Positions 27,920-36,669 of a DNA stretch of 64,000 nt are shown here, one piece after another (within the stretch, counting starts at the first letter, position 1; every line of letters begins with the position of its first letter). The stretch lies in assembly GCA_902623735.1 (NCBI GenBank), contig CACNUU010000004.1, positions 25,540-89,539 on the forward strand. Reading direction: 5' to 3'. The stretch comes from an uncultured Pelagibacteraceae bacterium (GTDB taxonomy: Bacteria > Pseudomonadota > Alphaproteobacteria > Pelagibacterales > Pelagibacteraceae). The notes under the pieces were generated by a model. It was given only the letters and a program-made list of their open reading frames with translations. It was not told the origin of the DNA and ran no database searches. The position numbers were made by a program, and so were the translations under genes.

Positions 27920-28618
27920 ATGCATATTTTGTTGACTAGACCACTTGAAGATTGTTCAGAAATAATTTTGAAGTTTACAAAATTAGGCCACAAGGTTTCA
28001 CATCTTCCATTACTTAGAATTGAACCAGTAAATCATGATTTAATTAATTTTTCGCATTTTAAGGCAATTATTTTTACAAGTGCGAATGCAATTAAATTCT
28101 TAGATATAAGTAATTTACAGAAAGATATCTTTTGTTTTTGTGTAGGAAATGCAACAGAAAAAAAAGCCCGAAGTAAGGGGTTTCAAAATGTGATAGCAGC
28201 TGAAGGTAATGCTTCAAATCTAAAAGAAATAATCTTAAGAAATTTTAATTCCTCGGATGGTAAAATTATCTATATAAGTGGAGAACTTCTTTCAAGTGAA
28301 CTGGATAAAGAATTAATTAATGAAGGGTATGATTTAAAAAGACTGGTTAATTATAAAACAAACCATAATAAAACATTTGACGACAATTTTGTGAAGCAAC
28401 TTAAATTGAATATTCCAGAAATTGTGTATATTTATTCACAAAATAGCGCACAAAGTTTCCTTAATTTTATTAAAAATTATAAGACAGAAAGCTTATGGAT
28501 GAATACTAATTTGATGTGTATAGGTGAAAAAACCTCCTCTATTCTTAATGAAATTAAATGGAAAAAAATATTTCTTTTTAATCCTGGTGAAGAAGAGTTT
28601 TTGTTATATAAAATTTGA
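27920..28618 (+). CDS. hemD: Uroporphyrinogen-III synthase HemD
   Basis: HemD cyclises hydroxymethylbilane to uroporphyrinogen III. The family is weakly conserved, but this 232-residue protein has the two-domain signs: MHILLTRPLEDCSE, FKAIIFTSANAIKF, FCVGNATEKKARSKGF and, in the second half, IVYIYSQNSAQSFLNF and CIGEKTSSI. It follows hemC immediately, which strengthens the call. The ATG is one base after the hemC stop. Confidence 0.92.
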   Translation: MHILLTRPLEDCSEIILKFTKLGHKVSHLPLLRIEPVNHDLINFSHFKAIIFTSANAIKFLDISNLQKDIFCFCVGNATEKKARSKGFQNVIAAEGNASNLKEIILRNFNSSDGKIIYISGELLSSELDKELINEGYDLKRLVNYKTNHNKTFDDNFVKQLKLNIPEIVYIYSQNSAQSFLNFIKNYKTESLWMNTNLMCIGEKTSSILNEIKWKKIFLFNPGEEEFLLYKI

Positions 28619-28620
28619 AT

Positions 28621-29706
28621 ATGGAACTAATAAATAATTTTTCAGAAATATTCCTGTCGGTTTGGGATAGAGGAATATTAGGGGTCGATATTTTTCAAAT
28701 ATTAATTGGATTAGGTATATTTTTAATTTTTTTAATATTTAGAGGTTTAATAAGTAAACTTATAATCAAAAAGTTAGAAATTATTTCAAAAAGAACCACA
28801 AACAAGTTAGATGACACATTTGTATATGCTTTAACTGGACCAGCAAGATTTTTACCAATAGTTCTTGGTTTTTTTATTGCAAGTTACTATATGACCTTTT
28901 CAGTGGATGGAAGAGAAGTTGTTGATACTATAAACAGAACTTTAATCACGATTTTAATTTTTTGGGTCATTCATCAAATTATAGAACCAGTTTCATATGT
29001 ACTAAGTGGTCTAGATAAACTTTTAACACGTGAGTTAATTGGTTGGATTATCAAATCATTAAAGATACTAATATTTATTTTAGGACTCGCGGCAGTTTTA
29101 GAACTATGGGGTATAAAAATTGGGCCAATTATAGCTGGTCTCGGTTTGTTTGGTGTTGCTGTGGCTTTAGGTGCACAAGACTTATTTAAAAATTTAATTT
29201 CTGGAATTTTAGTCCTTGTTGAAAAAAGATTTAAAATAGGAGATTGGATTTTAGTAGATGGAATAATAGAGGGTATAGTTGAAAAAATTGGTTTTCGTTC
29301 AACAACAATCAGAAAATTTGACAAGTCTCTTGCAATTATCCCAAATTTTCAATTTGCAGAAAATGCAGTTATCAACGTCAGCGAGACATCTAATTGGTTG
29401 ATAAGCTGGGTTATAACTCTTCAGTATGACACAACAGTCGAGCAGTTAAAAACAATTAGAGACGAAATAGAAAACCATATTAATAAAAGTGATGACTTTA
29501 ATACAAGCATAGGTGTTGCTGTTAGAGTTGATAAGTTTTCAGATAGCTCCATAGATATGTATGTTCGTTGCTTTACAAAAACAGATAGTTGGAACGAGTG
29601 GCTATCAGTTAAAGAAAGATTGGCAATTGAGATTAAGCAAATTGTAGAAAAAAATAATGCTTCTTTTGCATTTCCAAGCCAATCAATTTATGTTGAGAAA
29701 AAATGA
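28621..29706 (+). CDS. MscS-family mechanosensitive ion channel
   Basis: This 361-residue inner-membrane protein has three or four N-terminal helices, the pore helix GPIIAGLGLFGVAVALGAQDL with its Gly/Ala packing pattern (near residue 180), and the beta domain with FKIGDWILVDGIIEGIVEKI and IIPNFQFAENAVINVS. It releases solutes on hypo-osmotic shock or senses membrane tension. The ATG lies two bases after the hemD stop. Its end overlaps the yggT gene by four bases. Confidence 0.93.
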   Translation: MELINNFSEIFLSVWDRGILGVDIFQILIGLGIFLIFLIFRGLISKLIIKKLEIISKRTTNKLDDTFVYALTGPARFLPIVLGFFIASYYMTFSVDGREVVDTINRTLITILIFWVIHQIIEPVSYVLSGLDKLLTRELIGWIIKSLKILIFILGLAAVLELWGIKIGPIIAGLGLFGVAVALGAQDLFKNLISGILVLVEKRFKIGDWILVDGIIEGIVEKIGFRSTTIRKFDKSLAIIPNFQFAENAVINVSETSNWLISWVITLQYDTTVEQLKTIRDEIENHINKSDDFNTSIGVAVRVDKFSDSSIDMYVRCFTKTDSWNEWLSVKERLAIEIKQIVEKNNASFAFPSQSIYVEKK

Positions 29707-29990
29707 TCATCATCTATATAGTTAGCTGGACTCTATTAAAATATTATTCATATATTGTAATAGCCAATGTAGTTATCAGCTGGCTGGTTGCTTTTAATAT
29801 CTTAAATACAGGAAATAGATTTGTTTACATGGTTTTAGATTTTACTTACAGAATGACAGAGCCACTTTTAAACAAAATAAGAAGATTTTTACCGAATCTT
29901 GGAGCATTTGATATATCCCCAGTTATATTACTTATGTTGATATGGATCATACAAATGTGTATGGAGTATTACATAAGACCAATTTTATAA
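29703..29990 (+). CDS. yggT: YggT family membrane protein
   Basis: This 95-residue protein has two membrane helices around the family motif FTYRMTEPLLNKIRRFLPNLG, then GAFDISPVILLMLIWII. YggT proteins are poorly characterised inner-membrane proteins sometimes linked to osmotic or cell-shape functions. It overlaps the MscS gene by four bases, and folD begins nine bases after it ends. Confidence 0.9.
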   Translation: MIIIYIVSWTLLKYYSYIVIANVVISWLVAFNILNTGNRFVYMVLDFTYRMTEPLLNKIRRFLPNLGAFDISPVILLMLIWIIQMCMEYYIRPIL

Positions 29991-29998
29991 AAAAATTC

Positions 29999-30844
29999 AT
30001 GATACTAATTGATGGTAAAAAAGAAGCTGCACTATTAAGAGAAGAACTTAAAAAAGAAGTAACTGACCTTAAAGCAAAACATAACAAAGTTCCTGGCCTT
30101 ACAGTAATTTTGATTGGAGATTTAACTCCAAGTCAAATATATGTTCGAAATAAAGAAAAATCAGCAAATGAGGTTGGATTAAAATCTGAAGTTATTAAGT
30201 ACAAAGATAATATTGAAGAAAAAGTTATTTTAGACAAAATAAGGGAATTAAATAAAGATGATACTGTCTCGGGTATTTTAGTTCAACTGCCACTTCCAAA
30301 ACACATTGATAAACAAAAAGTTATTGAAGCAATAGATCCCTCTAAGGATGTCGATGGATTTCATCCAATGAATGTTGGTAATCTCTCTTCAGGATATGAA
30401 AGCTCCGTGCCATGCACGCCGTTAGGGTGCTATTTATTAATTAAAAAAATTGAGCCTAATTTGAATGGAAAAAAAGCGGTTATTGTTGGTAGATCAAATT
30501 TAAATGGTAAACCTATGACACAATTACTTCTTAAGGAAAATTGCACGGTTACTATTACCCATTCAAAAACTAAAGATTTAAAAAAAGAATGTTTAGAGGC
30601 TGATATAATTGTTGCGGCTGTTGGTATTCCAGAACTTGTTAAAGGCGATTGGGTTAAAAAAGATACCATCGTAATTGATGTGGGAATAAATAAAACTGAA
30701 AAAGGTATTGTTGGAGATGTAGCATTTGATGAAGTTTCAAAAAATGCTAAAGCATTAACCCCAGTCCCGGGAGGTGTTGGCCCAATGACAATTGCGTGTT
30801 TGCTTAAAAATACGATTGACTGTTTCAAAAGATCGCAAATTTAA
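29999..30844 (+). CDS. folD: Methylenetetrahydrofolate dehydrogenase/cyclohydrolase FolD
   Basis: FolD interconverts methylene- and formyl-tetrahydrofolate. The 281-residue protein (ATG at 29999, since upstream codons lie inside yggT) shows SQIYVRNKEKSANEVG with the catalytic Lys, GILVQLPLPKHID, DVDGFHPMNVG, VIVGRSNLNGKPM for NADP, and PVPGGVGPMTIACL. Formyl groups made here feed PurH. It is central to SAR11 one-carbon metabolism. Confidence 0.97.
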   Translation: MILIDGKKEAALLREELKKEVTDLKAKHNKVPGLTVILIGDLTPSQIYVRNKEKSANEVGLKSEVIKYKDNIEEKVILDKIRELNKDDTVSGILVQLPLPKHIDKQKVIEAIDPSKDVDGFHPMNVGNLSSGYESSVPCTPLGCYLLIKKIEPNLNGKKAVIVGRSNLNGKPMTQLLLKENCTVTITHSKTKDLKKECLEADIIVAAVGIPELVKGDWVKKDTIVIDVGINKTEKGIVGDVAFDEVSKNAKALTPVPGGVGPMTIACLLKNTIDCFKRSQI

Positions 30845-30881
30845 TATTTAAACCATCAAATATAATTTGATAAGTTGGGTT

Positions 30882-31085
30882 ATGAAAAAACCCAAATACC
30901 CTTACAGAATAGCTATAATAATGGCTATTCTTACGATTCCCCCGATAGGCGCGACACAACTTGGTTGGTACCTTTATGATCAACAAACTGGTTTTGATTA
31001 TGGTATGATTATTGGAACATTTTCAGTAATACTTGCAGCTTGGTTGATGTATGAAAAAAATTGGAGAGAAGAAGATGAGGAGTAA
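30882..31085 (+). CDS. Small two-helix membrane protein
   Basis: This 67-residue protein has two membrane segments (IAIIMAILTIPPIGATQLGW and YGMIIGTFSVILAAWLMY) and an acidic end (EEDEE). I do not recognise the family. The ATG at 30882 is more likely than an upstream TTG at 30867. It is three bases from the next gene and probably co-transcribed with it and folD. Confidence 0.65.
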   Translation: MKKPKYPYRIAIIMAILTIPPIGATQLGWYLYDQQTGFDYGMIIGTFSVILAAWLMYEKNWREEDEE

Positions 31086-31088
31086 TTT

Positions 31089-31352
31089 ATGGAAAAAATA
31101 ATTTTTTTTAGTTTAGTAATACCGATATTAGGATTTGTTCTTTATCTTGGTGGATCTGCAATCATGAATGGTTTTAGTGCTAAAAGCGCTAATAGAGAAG
31201 AGGAAAAGGTTGAGGATCAAGACTCTTCAAATTCATTTAATGAAGATAATAATTTAAGCGATGAATTAGATAAATTGAACAATCTTTTAAAAGATGGAGT
31301 ATTAACACAGGAAGAATTTGAAAAAGCTAAAAAAAAAATTTTAGGAGATTAA
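31089..31352 (+). CDS. SHOCT-domain membrane-anchored protein
   Basis: This 87-residue protein has one N-terminal membrane helix (IIFFSLVIPILGFVLYLGG), an acidic Ser/Asn-rich linker, and a C-terminal SHOCT motif: DELDKLNNLLKDGVLTQEEF followed by EKAKKKILG. SHOCT is a short oligomerisation domain of unknown detailed role. Its end overlaps the convergent hydrolase gene by four bases. Confidence 0.82.
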   Translation: MEKIIFFSLVIPILGFVLYLGGSAIMNGFSAKSANREEEKVEDQDSSNSFNEDNNLSDELDKLNNLLKDGVLTQEEFEKAKKKILGD

Positions 31353-32425
31353 TTATAATTAAGTAATTTCTTCAGTGACCCAATTTCCCCTATTTTATAA
31401 ATAATAGCATCCTCTTTTTTAAAACCATATTTTTCCGCACTAGCTTTAAATCTAACTGGTGGTTCCATGATGGGTTCTAAGGAAAGGACAAAAGTGCCCC
31501 AATGCATTCCAATTACTTTTTTACTTTTTAAATCACTGGCAATCTCTAATGCTTCCTCAGGGTTTGTATGGTAAATTGATTTATCCTTGTAAGGCATTAT
31601 TGGATAAAAATTATATGCACCAATATTTATAAAAGTGAGATCAATAGGCCCGTACTTTGTACCAATTTCCTTATAAATATTTCCAATACCAGTATCACAA
31701 GCAAATAAAATTTTTTTACCCTTATAGTTAATCAAAAAATTTCCCCATAGTGATTTATTTGTATCTGTAAGACTGCGCTTAGACCAATGAACTGCAGGTA
31801 AAAATGTTACCTTCAAATTTTCATTAATTTTAATCTCATCATACCAATCCATTTCATTGACATCCTTATATCTTCTAAAATATTTACTAAGATTAAGTGG
31901 AAGTAAAACCTTTGCATCTTTGAATGGAAACCGTCTTATTGTTGCGGTATCTAAGTGATCATAATGATTATGTGTTAATAAGAATAAATCTATTTTTGGT
32001 AATTCATTTAAATTTAATGCAGGTTGAGTAAAACGTTTAGGTCCAAATATTAAAGGTCCAGCATTTTTAGAAAAAACAGGATCTGTTATAATTGTGGTTT
32101 CGCCAAGTTTAATTAAGAAAGTAGCGTGGCCAATCCAAGCAACATAATCACCTTCTTTAAATTTTTCTAAATTTTTTTTTACCATATGTTTATCTATCAC
32201 ATGATTTTTGGGGACAGTCATATCTAATTTTTTTTTTTCTTTATTAAAAATTTTATAAGACCATTTTATATTTGGATCTCGCTTAGGAGAACCTTCAGGA
32301 TTTCTAAAAGTTCCATCTTGCAAATGATGATAAGGTTTTTCAGCCATAACTAAATTAATATTATTAAATAAAAATATTATAAATAATAGATAAAGAATCC
32401 TAATTAACTTTTTTCCATCAGCCAC
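31349..32425 (-). CDS. Metallo-beta-lactamase-fold hydrolase (UlaG/NAPE-PLD-like)
   Basis: This 358-residue protein has an N-terminal hydrophobic segment (signal or anchor), then WIGHATFLIKLGETTIITDP and the zinc motif LTHNHYDHLDTATI. ILFACDTGIGN supplies the bridging Asp and IGMHWGTFVL a late histidine. The layout is that of the NAPE-PLD-like and UlaG-like group, acting on phosphodiesters or lactones. It starts with GTG; a strong GGAGGTG site lies nine bases upstream, inside the preceding gene, which it overlaps by 22 bases. Confidence 0.87.
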   Translation of the reverse strand: MADGKKLIRILYLLFIIFLFNNINLVMAEKPYHHLQDGTFRNPEGSPKRDPNIKWSYKIFNKEKKKLDMTVPKNHVIDKHMVKKNLEKFKEGDYVAWIGHATFLIKLGETTIITDPVFSKNAGPLIFGPKRFTQPALNLNELPKIDLFLLTHNHYDHLDTATIRRFPFKDAKVLLPLNLSKYFRRYKDVNEMDWYDEIKINENLKVTFLPAVHWSKRSLTDTNKSLWGNFLINYKGKKILFACDTGIGNIYKEIGTKYGPIDLTFINIGAYNFYPIMPYKDKSIYHTNPEEALEIASDLKSKKVIGMHWGTFVLSLEPIMEPPVRFKASAEKYGFKKEDAIIYKIGEIGSLKKLLNYN

Positions 32426-33465
32426 AGACTTTCACCTCCTAAAAAGTAAATTTTTCCACTATTAGGATGTACTTGAATATCTCTTATTCTACCAATTTTA
32501 TTTTCAAAAATTATTTCTTCTTTTACATCAGATAAATTACTAAAAATTAGTTTCCTTAAAGATTGATCTTTAAGAGATGTAATTAAAGCATGACCGTTCC
32601 AATCATTAAATTCTTTTCCTTTATAGATTGTAATTGCGCTTGTTGCGATTGAAGGAACCCAATATTGTATGGCTTTTGTAAAACCTGGTTTCCATTTTGG
32701 TCCAATCGGAATACCTGAATAATTAGTTCCTCCCCAGCCCAAAATTTTCCATCCATAATTTTCACCCTTCTTAGCTTCACCAAACCAATCTCCTCCTCTT
32801 GCTCCATGATTACTTAAATAAATTTTTCCATCAAATGGCGATAAAGTAAGGCCTTGAGGATTTCTTACACCTATCTGATAAATTTCAGGCAGCCAATCAG
32901 ACTTACCATTAAATTTTGGATTATCTTTTGGAATGCTTCCATCAATATTTATTCTAATTATACTTCCAGGATGCTTTGTTGGATCCTGGGCAATCATTCC
33001 TTCTCCTCTCTCGCCAGCAGACGCGAAAAGAAAATTATCCTTAATCGCAAGCCTTGATCCAAAGTGATATCCAGAATTAATTGGTGGCTCAGCTTGAAAA
33101 ATATTTTCAAAATTTAGTTTTTTTTTATCGAATTTAGCTCTAGCAATCGATGTACTTGTTTTTAAATTACCTCTGTTTTCTGAGTAGGATATATAAACGT
33201 AACTGTTTTTAAAAAGTATATCTAAAAGACCACCTTGGCCATGTTCAAGGTAATTTAAATTATGCTCAATATTTATTATATTTTTAGATTTAACATTTAC
33301 TAATTTTATATTTCCACTTTTTTCAGTAACGATTAATCTATCTTCATCAATAAATGATGAGCCCCAGGGATTGTTAAGATCAATTATTTTTTTTAAAATA
33401 AATTCAGCTTTAGAAATTTGCGAAAAATTTATAAAAAAAATTAATAATATGAAAAAGATTTTCAT
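32404..33465 (-). CDS. Glucose/sorbosone dehydrogenase-like beta-propeller protein
   Basis: This secreted 353-residue protein resembles PQQ-dependent aldose sugar dehydrogenases (YliI group). After a signal peptide (MKIFFILLIFFINFSQISKA) come LNNPWGSSFIDEDRLIVTEK, YHFGSRLAI, GVRNPQGLTLSPFDGKIYLS and NHGARGGDWFGEAKKGENYG. I prefer the ATG at 33465 over a TTG at 33495 because it gives a clean signal peptide. It would oxidise sugars in the periplasm if PQQ is available; no PQQ synthesis genes are visible here. Confidence 0.85.
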   Translation of the reverse strand: MKIFFILLIFFINFSQISKAEFILKKIIDLNNPWGSSFIDEDRLIVTEKSGNIKLVNVKSKNIINIEHNLNYLEHGQGGLLDILFKNSYVYISYSENRGNLKTSTSIARAKFDKKKLNFENIFQAEPPINSGYHFGSRLAIKDNFLFASAGERGEGMIAQDPTKHPGSIIRINIDGSIPKDNPKFNGKSDWLPEIYQIGVRNPQGLTLSPFDGKIYLSNHGARGGDWFGEAKKGENYGWKILGWGGTNYSGIPIGPKWKPGFTKAIQYWVPSIATSAITIYKGKEFNDWNGHALITSLKDQSLRKLIFSNLSDVKEEIIFENKIGRIRDIQVHPNSGKIYFLGGESLWLMEKS

Positions 33466-33469
33466 ATTA

Positions 33470-33772
33470 TTAAAAAACCACTTCAAAACCTTCAAAATCT
33501 GGTGGACCTAAGTATAAATCTCTGTGTTGAGCAGCATTCTTATGAGCAAGTCTGAAAGCATCTGATTTTGTCCAATTTATAAAATCTTCTTTTGAGTCCC
33601 AAGTGCTATGAGATGAATATAGAGAATAATTATCATTCGTATCACCCTTTATTAAATTAAAATTTTTAAAACCTTTTACACCATCAAGATGGGTATCTCT
33701 ATTTTTCCATACATCTTCAAACTCTTTTTCTTTACCCAAAACAATTTTAAATCTATTCATTGCAATATACAT
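33470..33772 (-). CDS. Antibiotic biosynthesis monooxygenase (ABM) family protein
   Basis: This 100-residue protein has the dimeric alpha/beta-barrel pattern of ABM and heme-degrading monooxygenase-like proteins: MNRFKIVLGKEKEFEDVW near the start, GFKNFNLIKGD, SLYSSHSTWDSKEDFINWTK and SDAFRLAHKNA. The exact activity cannot be told. The ATG at 33772 is chosen because it lies just past the upstream stop at 33780. It is tightly packed between the SDR gene and the sugar-dehydrogenase gene. Confidence 0.83.
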   Translation of the reverse strand: MYIAMNRFKIVLGKEKEFEDVWKNRDTHLDGVKGFKNFNLIKGDTNDNYSLYSSHSTWDSKEDFINWTKSDAFRLAHKNAAQHRDLYLGPPDFEGFEVVF

Positions 33773-33779
33773 ATTTTTA

Positions 33780-34490
33780 TTAAGATAATTTTGATCTTCC
33801 TCCATCCACAGCAATTATTTGTCCAGTTACCCAAGAACTATCTGCCGTAATAAGAAATTTAGCAAGAGAAGCAGAATCTTTTCCTTCACCCAGTCTTTTT
33901 AAAGGATGAGCTTTTGCTATGCCATCTGCTAAAGCTTTATTTTTTAACATTGGTTCTGCAATTTTTGAATTAGTCAAACTTGGTGCAATACAGTTCACTC
34001 TTATGTTTGGCGCAAATTCTGCAGCAAGAGAAACTGTTAAACCTTCGACAGCAGCTTTTGTTGAAGCAATTATTGCATGGTTTGTAAATCCTCGTTGAGC
34101 TGCAACTGTTGAAAACAAAACAACTGAACCTTTATTTTTTTTTAAACTTTCTTGATAACCTTTAATAACTTCAACTGCCGAATAGAGATTTAATTTCATA
34201 CATTTATTAAAATCATTTTCATTGACCATTCTTAAAGGTTTTAAATCTATTGAACCAACACAATAAGCAACTCCTTTTATATCTGAAATATCATTTTTAA
34301 CCTTTTCTATAAATCCATCTTCTAAAACATCAGCAATGGTAAAAGTGCAACCAAGTTTTTCAGAAATACTTTTTGTTTCATTTTCGTTTCTTCCAACTAA
34401 ATGAACAGAATTTCCTGAGTTTACTAGTTGTTCGGCTAAACTAGATCCGATTGAACCTGTCGCACCAAAAATGAGATATTTTTCTGACAT
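33780..34490 (-). CDS. Short-chain dehydrogenase-like protein lacking the catalytic Tyr
   Basis: This 236-residue protein has the SDR fold: FGATGSIGSSLAEQL for NAD(P), NLYSAVEVI, VVLFSTVAAQRG with the active-site Ser, and SSWVTGQIIAVDGG at the end. At the YxxxK site it reads AIIASTKAAVEG: Lys is present but Tyr is replaced by Ile. It may be a non-classical dehydrogenase or a binding protein. It diverges from the photolyase gene across 27 bases. Confidence 0.85.
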   Translation of the reverse strand: MSEKYLIFGATGSIGSSLAEQLVNSGNSVHLVGRNENETKSISEKLGCTFTIADVLEDGFIEKVKNDISDIKGVAYCVGSIDLKPLRMVNENDFNKCMKLNLYSAVEVIKGYQESLKKNKGSVVLFSTVAAQRGFTNHAIIASTKAAVEGLTVSLAAEFAPNIRVNCIAPSLTNSKIAEPMLKNKALADGIAKAHPLKRLGEGKDSASLAKFLITADSSWVTGQIIAVDGGRSKLS

Positions 34491-34517
34491 AAAAAATTTT
34501 ATTAGTTATATTTAATT

Positions 34518-36008
34518 ATGAAGTTATTTTTTATACTGGGTAATCAATTATTTCCATCAAAATACTTGGACCGCTTCAAAAAAGACCACCTATTTTTTAT
34601 GGCTGAAGATTACCAATTATGTACATACGAAAAACATCATAAACAAAAAATACTACTTTTCTTATCATCAATGCGCTCACATGCAGATAGTCTTAAAATT
34701 GGTAAATTTAAATTAGAGTACATTAAAATTGAAGATAAAGAGTTTAAAGATGATTACTTAAAAAAATTAAAAAAAATAATTAGCTCAAAAAAAATTAAGG
34801 AGATTTCGAGTTTTGAAATTGAAGATAAATTCTTTGAAAAAAAAATAAATCAATTTCTTAAAAAGGAAAAAATAAAATGGAATGTTATACAAACTCCAAT
34901 GTTTTTAAATTCAAGAGAGGAATTTAAACAATATCTATCTAAATCGAAAAAACCTTTTATGGCAACTTTTTATAAAGATGTCAGAAAAAAATCAGGAATA
35001 TTGATGGGTTCAGATGGAAACCCAATTGGAGGTAAATGGAGTTTTGATGAAGATAATAGAAATAAATTACCAAAAAATATTTCAATTCCAAAATTTCCAA
35101 AAATAAATGAAACTAATCATACTAAAAAGTTAAAACCAATTATTGAAAAATTATTTAAAGATCATCCAGGCAAAACTGATAATTTTTGGTTTGCTACCGA
35201 ATATAATGATGTCATCAAGCTTTTAAATTTTTTTATCAAAGAGAAATCAAATTTATTTGGGGATTATGAAGATGCAGTTGATCAAAAAGATAATATTTTA
35301 TTCCATAGTGCATTAAGTCCATATATTAATTTAGGTTTAATCACTCCAGAATTTATTATTAAAAAAGTTTTAGAATTCCACAAAAGTAAAAAGATAAGAT
35401 TAAATTCACTAGAAGGTTACGTACGTCAGGTAATTGGTTGGCGAGAATTTATGAGAGGAATTTATCAAAGTTATTCAAATGAAATGGAAACTGGAAATTT
35501 TTTTAAACAAAATAGAAAAATGAAAAAATCTTGGTATGAAGGCACAACCGGATTACCTCCTCTTGATTATGCAATTAAGAATGCTTTAAACCATGGATGG
35601 TCTCATCACATTGAAAGGTTAATGATTTTATCTAACATCATGAATCTTTGTGAAATAAAACCAACTTTTGTTTACAAATGGTTCATGGAAATGTTTGTAG
35701 ACTCTTCTGACTGGGTAATGGTTCCAAATGTTTATGGAATGGGATTATTCAGTGACGGAGGAATATTTGCAACTAAACCCTATATCTGCGGATCTGCTTA
35801 TTTTATGAAAATGATGGATTTTAAAAAAGGCGAGTGGTGTAACACAATGGATGGATTGTATTGGAGATTTATTGATCGTAACAGAAAATTTTTTTTAAAA
35901 AATCCAAGACTGTCTATGATGGTAAGAATTTTTGATAAAATGAAAACTGAAAGAAAAAAATTAATTTTATCTGCAGCAGATAAATTCATAAAGCAAAATA
36001 CTATTTAG
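34518..36008 (+). CDS. FeS-type bacterial cryptochrome/(6-4) photolyase
   Basis: This 496-residue protein belongs to the FeS-BCP/CryPro group, which repairs (6-4) photoproducts in characterised members. It starts MKLFFILGNQLFPSKYLDRF, the atypical N-terminal domain of this group, and has VRQVIGWREFMRGIYQSY. The cluster cysteines fit NLCEIKP, YICGSAYFMKM and GEWCNTMDGLYWRFI; a fourth candidate is in the same region. FAD contacts lie in NHGWSHHIERLMILSNI. It carries blue-light-dependent DNA repair or signalling; gene overlaps the DUF2256 gene by one base. Confidence 0.92.
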   Translation: MKLFFILGNQLFPSKYLDRFKKDHLFFMAEDYQLCTYEKHHKQKILLFLSSMRSHADSLKIGKFKLEYIKIEDKEFKDDYLKKLKKIISSKKIKEISSFEIEDKFFEKKINQFLKKEKIKWNVIQTPMFLNSREEFKQYLSKSKKPFMATFYKDVRKKSGILMGSDGNPIGGKWSFDEDNRNKLPKNISIPKFPKINETNHTKKLKPIIEKLFKDHPGKTDNFWFATEYNDVIKLLNFFIKEKSNLFGDYEDAVDQKDNILFHSALSPYINLGLITPEFIIKKVLEFHKSKKIRLNSLEGYVRQVIGWREFMRGIYQSYSNEMETGNFFKQNRKMKKSWYEGTTGLPPLDYAIKNALNHGWSHHIERLMILSNIMNLCEIKPTFVYKWFMEMFVDSSDWVMVPNVYGMGLFSDGGIFATKPYICGSAYFMKMMDFKKGEWCNTMDGLYWRFIDRNRKFFLKNPRLSMMVRIFDKMKTERKKLILSAADKFIKQNTI

Positions 36009-36139
36009 TGAAAAAACAAAATCTTCCCTCAAAAATTTGTCCTGTCTGTAAAAGATCTTTTGTATGGCGCAAGAAATGGAGGTTAAATTGGCAGGGAGTA
36101 AAATACTGCTCAAAAAAATGCTCTAATAAAAGAATTTAA
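36008..36139 (+). CDS. DUF2256 small zinc-ribbon-like protein
   Basis: A 43-residue gene missed by most length cut-offs. It starts with GTG overlapping the photolyase TAG (TAGTG). The protein has KICPVCKRSFVWRKKW and KYCSKKC, two CxxC-type pairs expected to bind zinc. DUF2256 proteins are known neighbours of photolyase/cryptochrome genes; the partnership is real as context, the function unknown. The next gene begins two bases after its stop. Confidence 0.88.
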   Translation: MKKQNLPSKICPVCKRSFVWRKKWRLNWQGVKYCSKKCSNKRI

Positions 36140-36141
36140 AA

Positions 36142-36669
36142 ATGAATTTAGAAAAATATAAATGGAAGAGTAGAATTTTATTAGTAATTACTCCAAATTT
36201 TAAAGATAAATCATATCAAAAAGCGAAAAAAATATATCAAAGCAAGATTAAGGAATTTCATAAAAGAAATGTAAAATTAATATGCAAACCAAATAGAAAC
36301 AAAACTTTTTCAGTAAATCTTATTGGGTTCGATGGTAAATCAAAAAAAGTGATGAATTATTTAAACTACAAACTCGTTTTTCAAATTATTGACAAGATGC
36401 CATTAAATAAAAAGATTAAACCAATTAATCTATCTTTATATTCAGATTATAATCCCAAAACCACTACACATGGATTAGGTTTTAAAAATAAAGAAAAAGC
36501 TTTATTTACTATTAATACTATTAAAAATAGACCTATCAAATATCAAGTTAATGTAGTTTCGACCATGTTAGGCAGAGCCAAAAATCATCCAAATAAAACT
36601 AAAGATATGGGGGGCGCCATAAAAGTATTTGATGGCTGGATGAAAAAATATAAGAGTAAGAAAAAATGA
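36142..36669 (+). CDS. DUF4174-like protein with a C-terminal extra domain
   Basis: This 175-residue protein has no signal peptide. Residues 1 to about 95 resemble DUF4174: YKWKSRILLVITPNFKDK, HKRNVKLI, SVNLIGFDGKSKKVM and FQIIDKMPL. The rest (about 105-170), with THGLGFKNKEKALFTINTI and NVVSTMLGRAKNHPNKT, looks like a separate small domain I cannot name. DUF4174 proteins are usually secreted single-domain proteins, so this cytoplasmic fusion is unusual. It is linked to the photolyase-DUF2256 pair by position. Confidence 0.65.
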   Translation: MNLEKYKWKSRILLVITPNFKDKSYQKAKKIYQSKIKEFHKRNVKLICKPNRNKTFSVNLIGFDGKSKKVMNYLNYKLVFQIIDKMPLNKKIKPINLSLYSDYNPKTTTHGLGFKNKEKALFTINTIKNRPIKYQVNVVSTMLGRAKNHPNKTKDMGGAIKVFDGWMKKYKSKKK

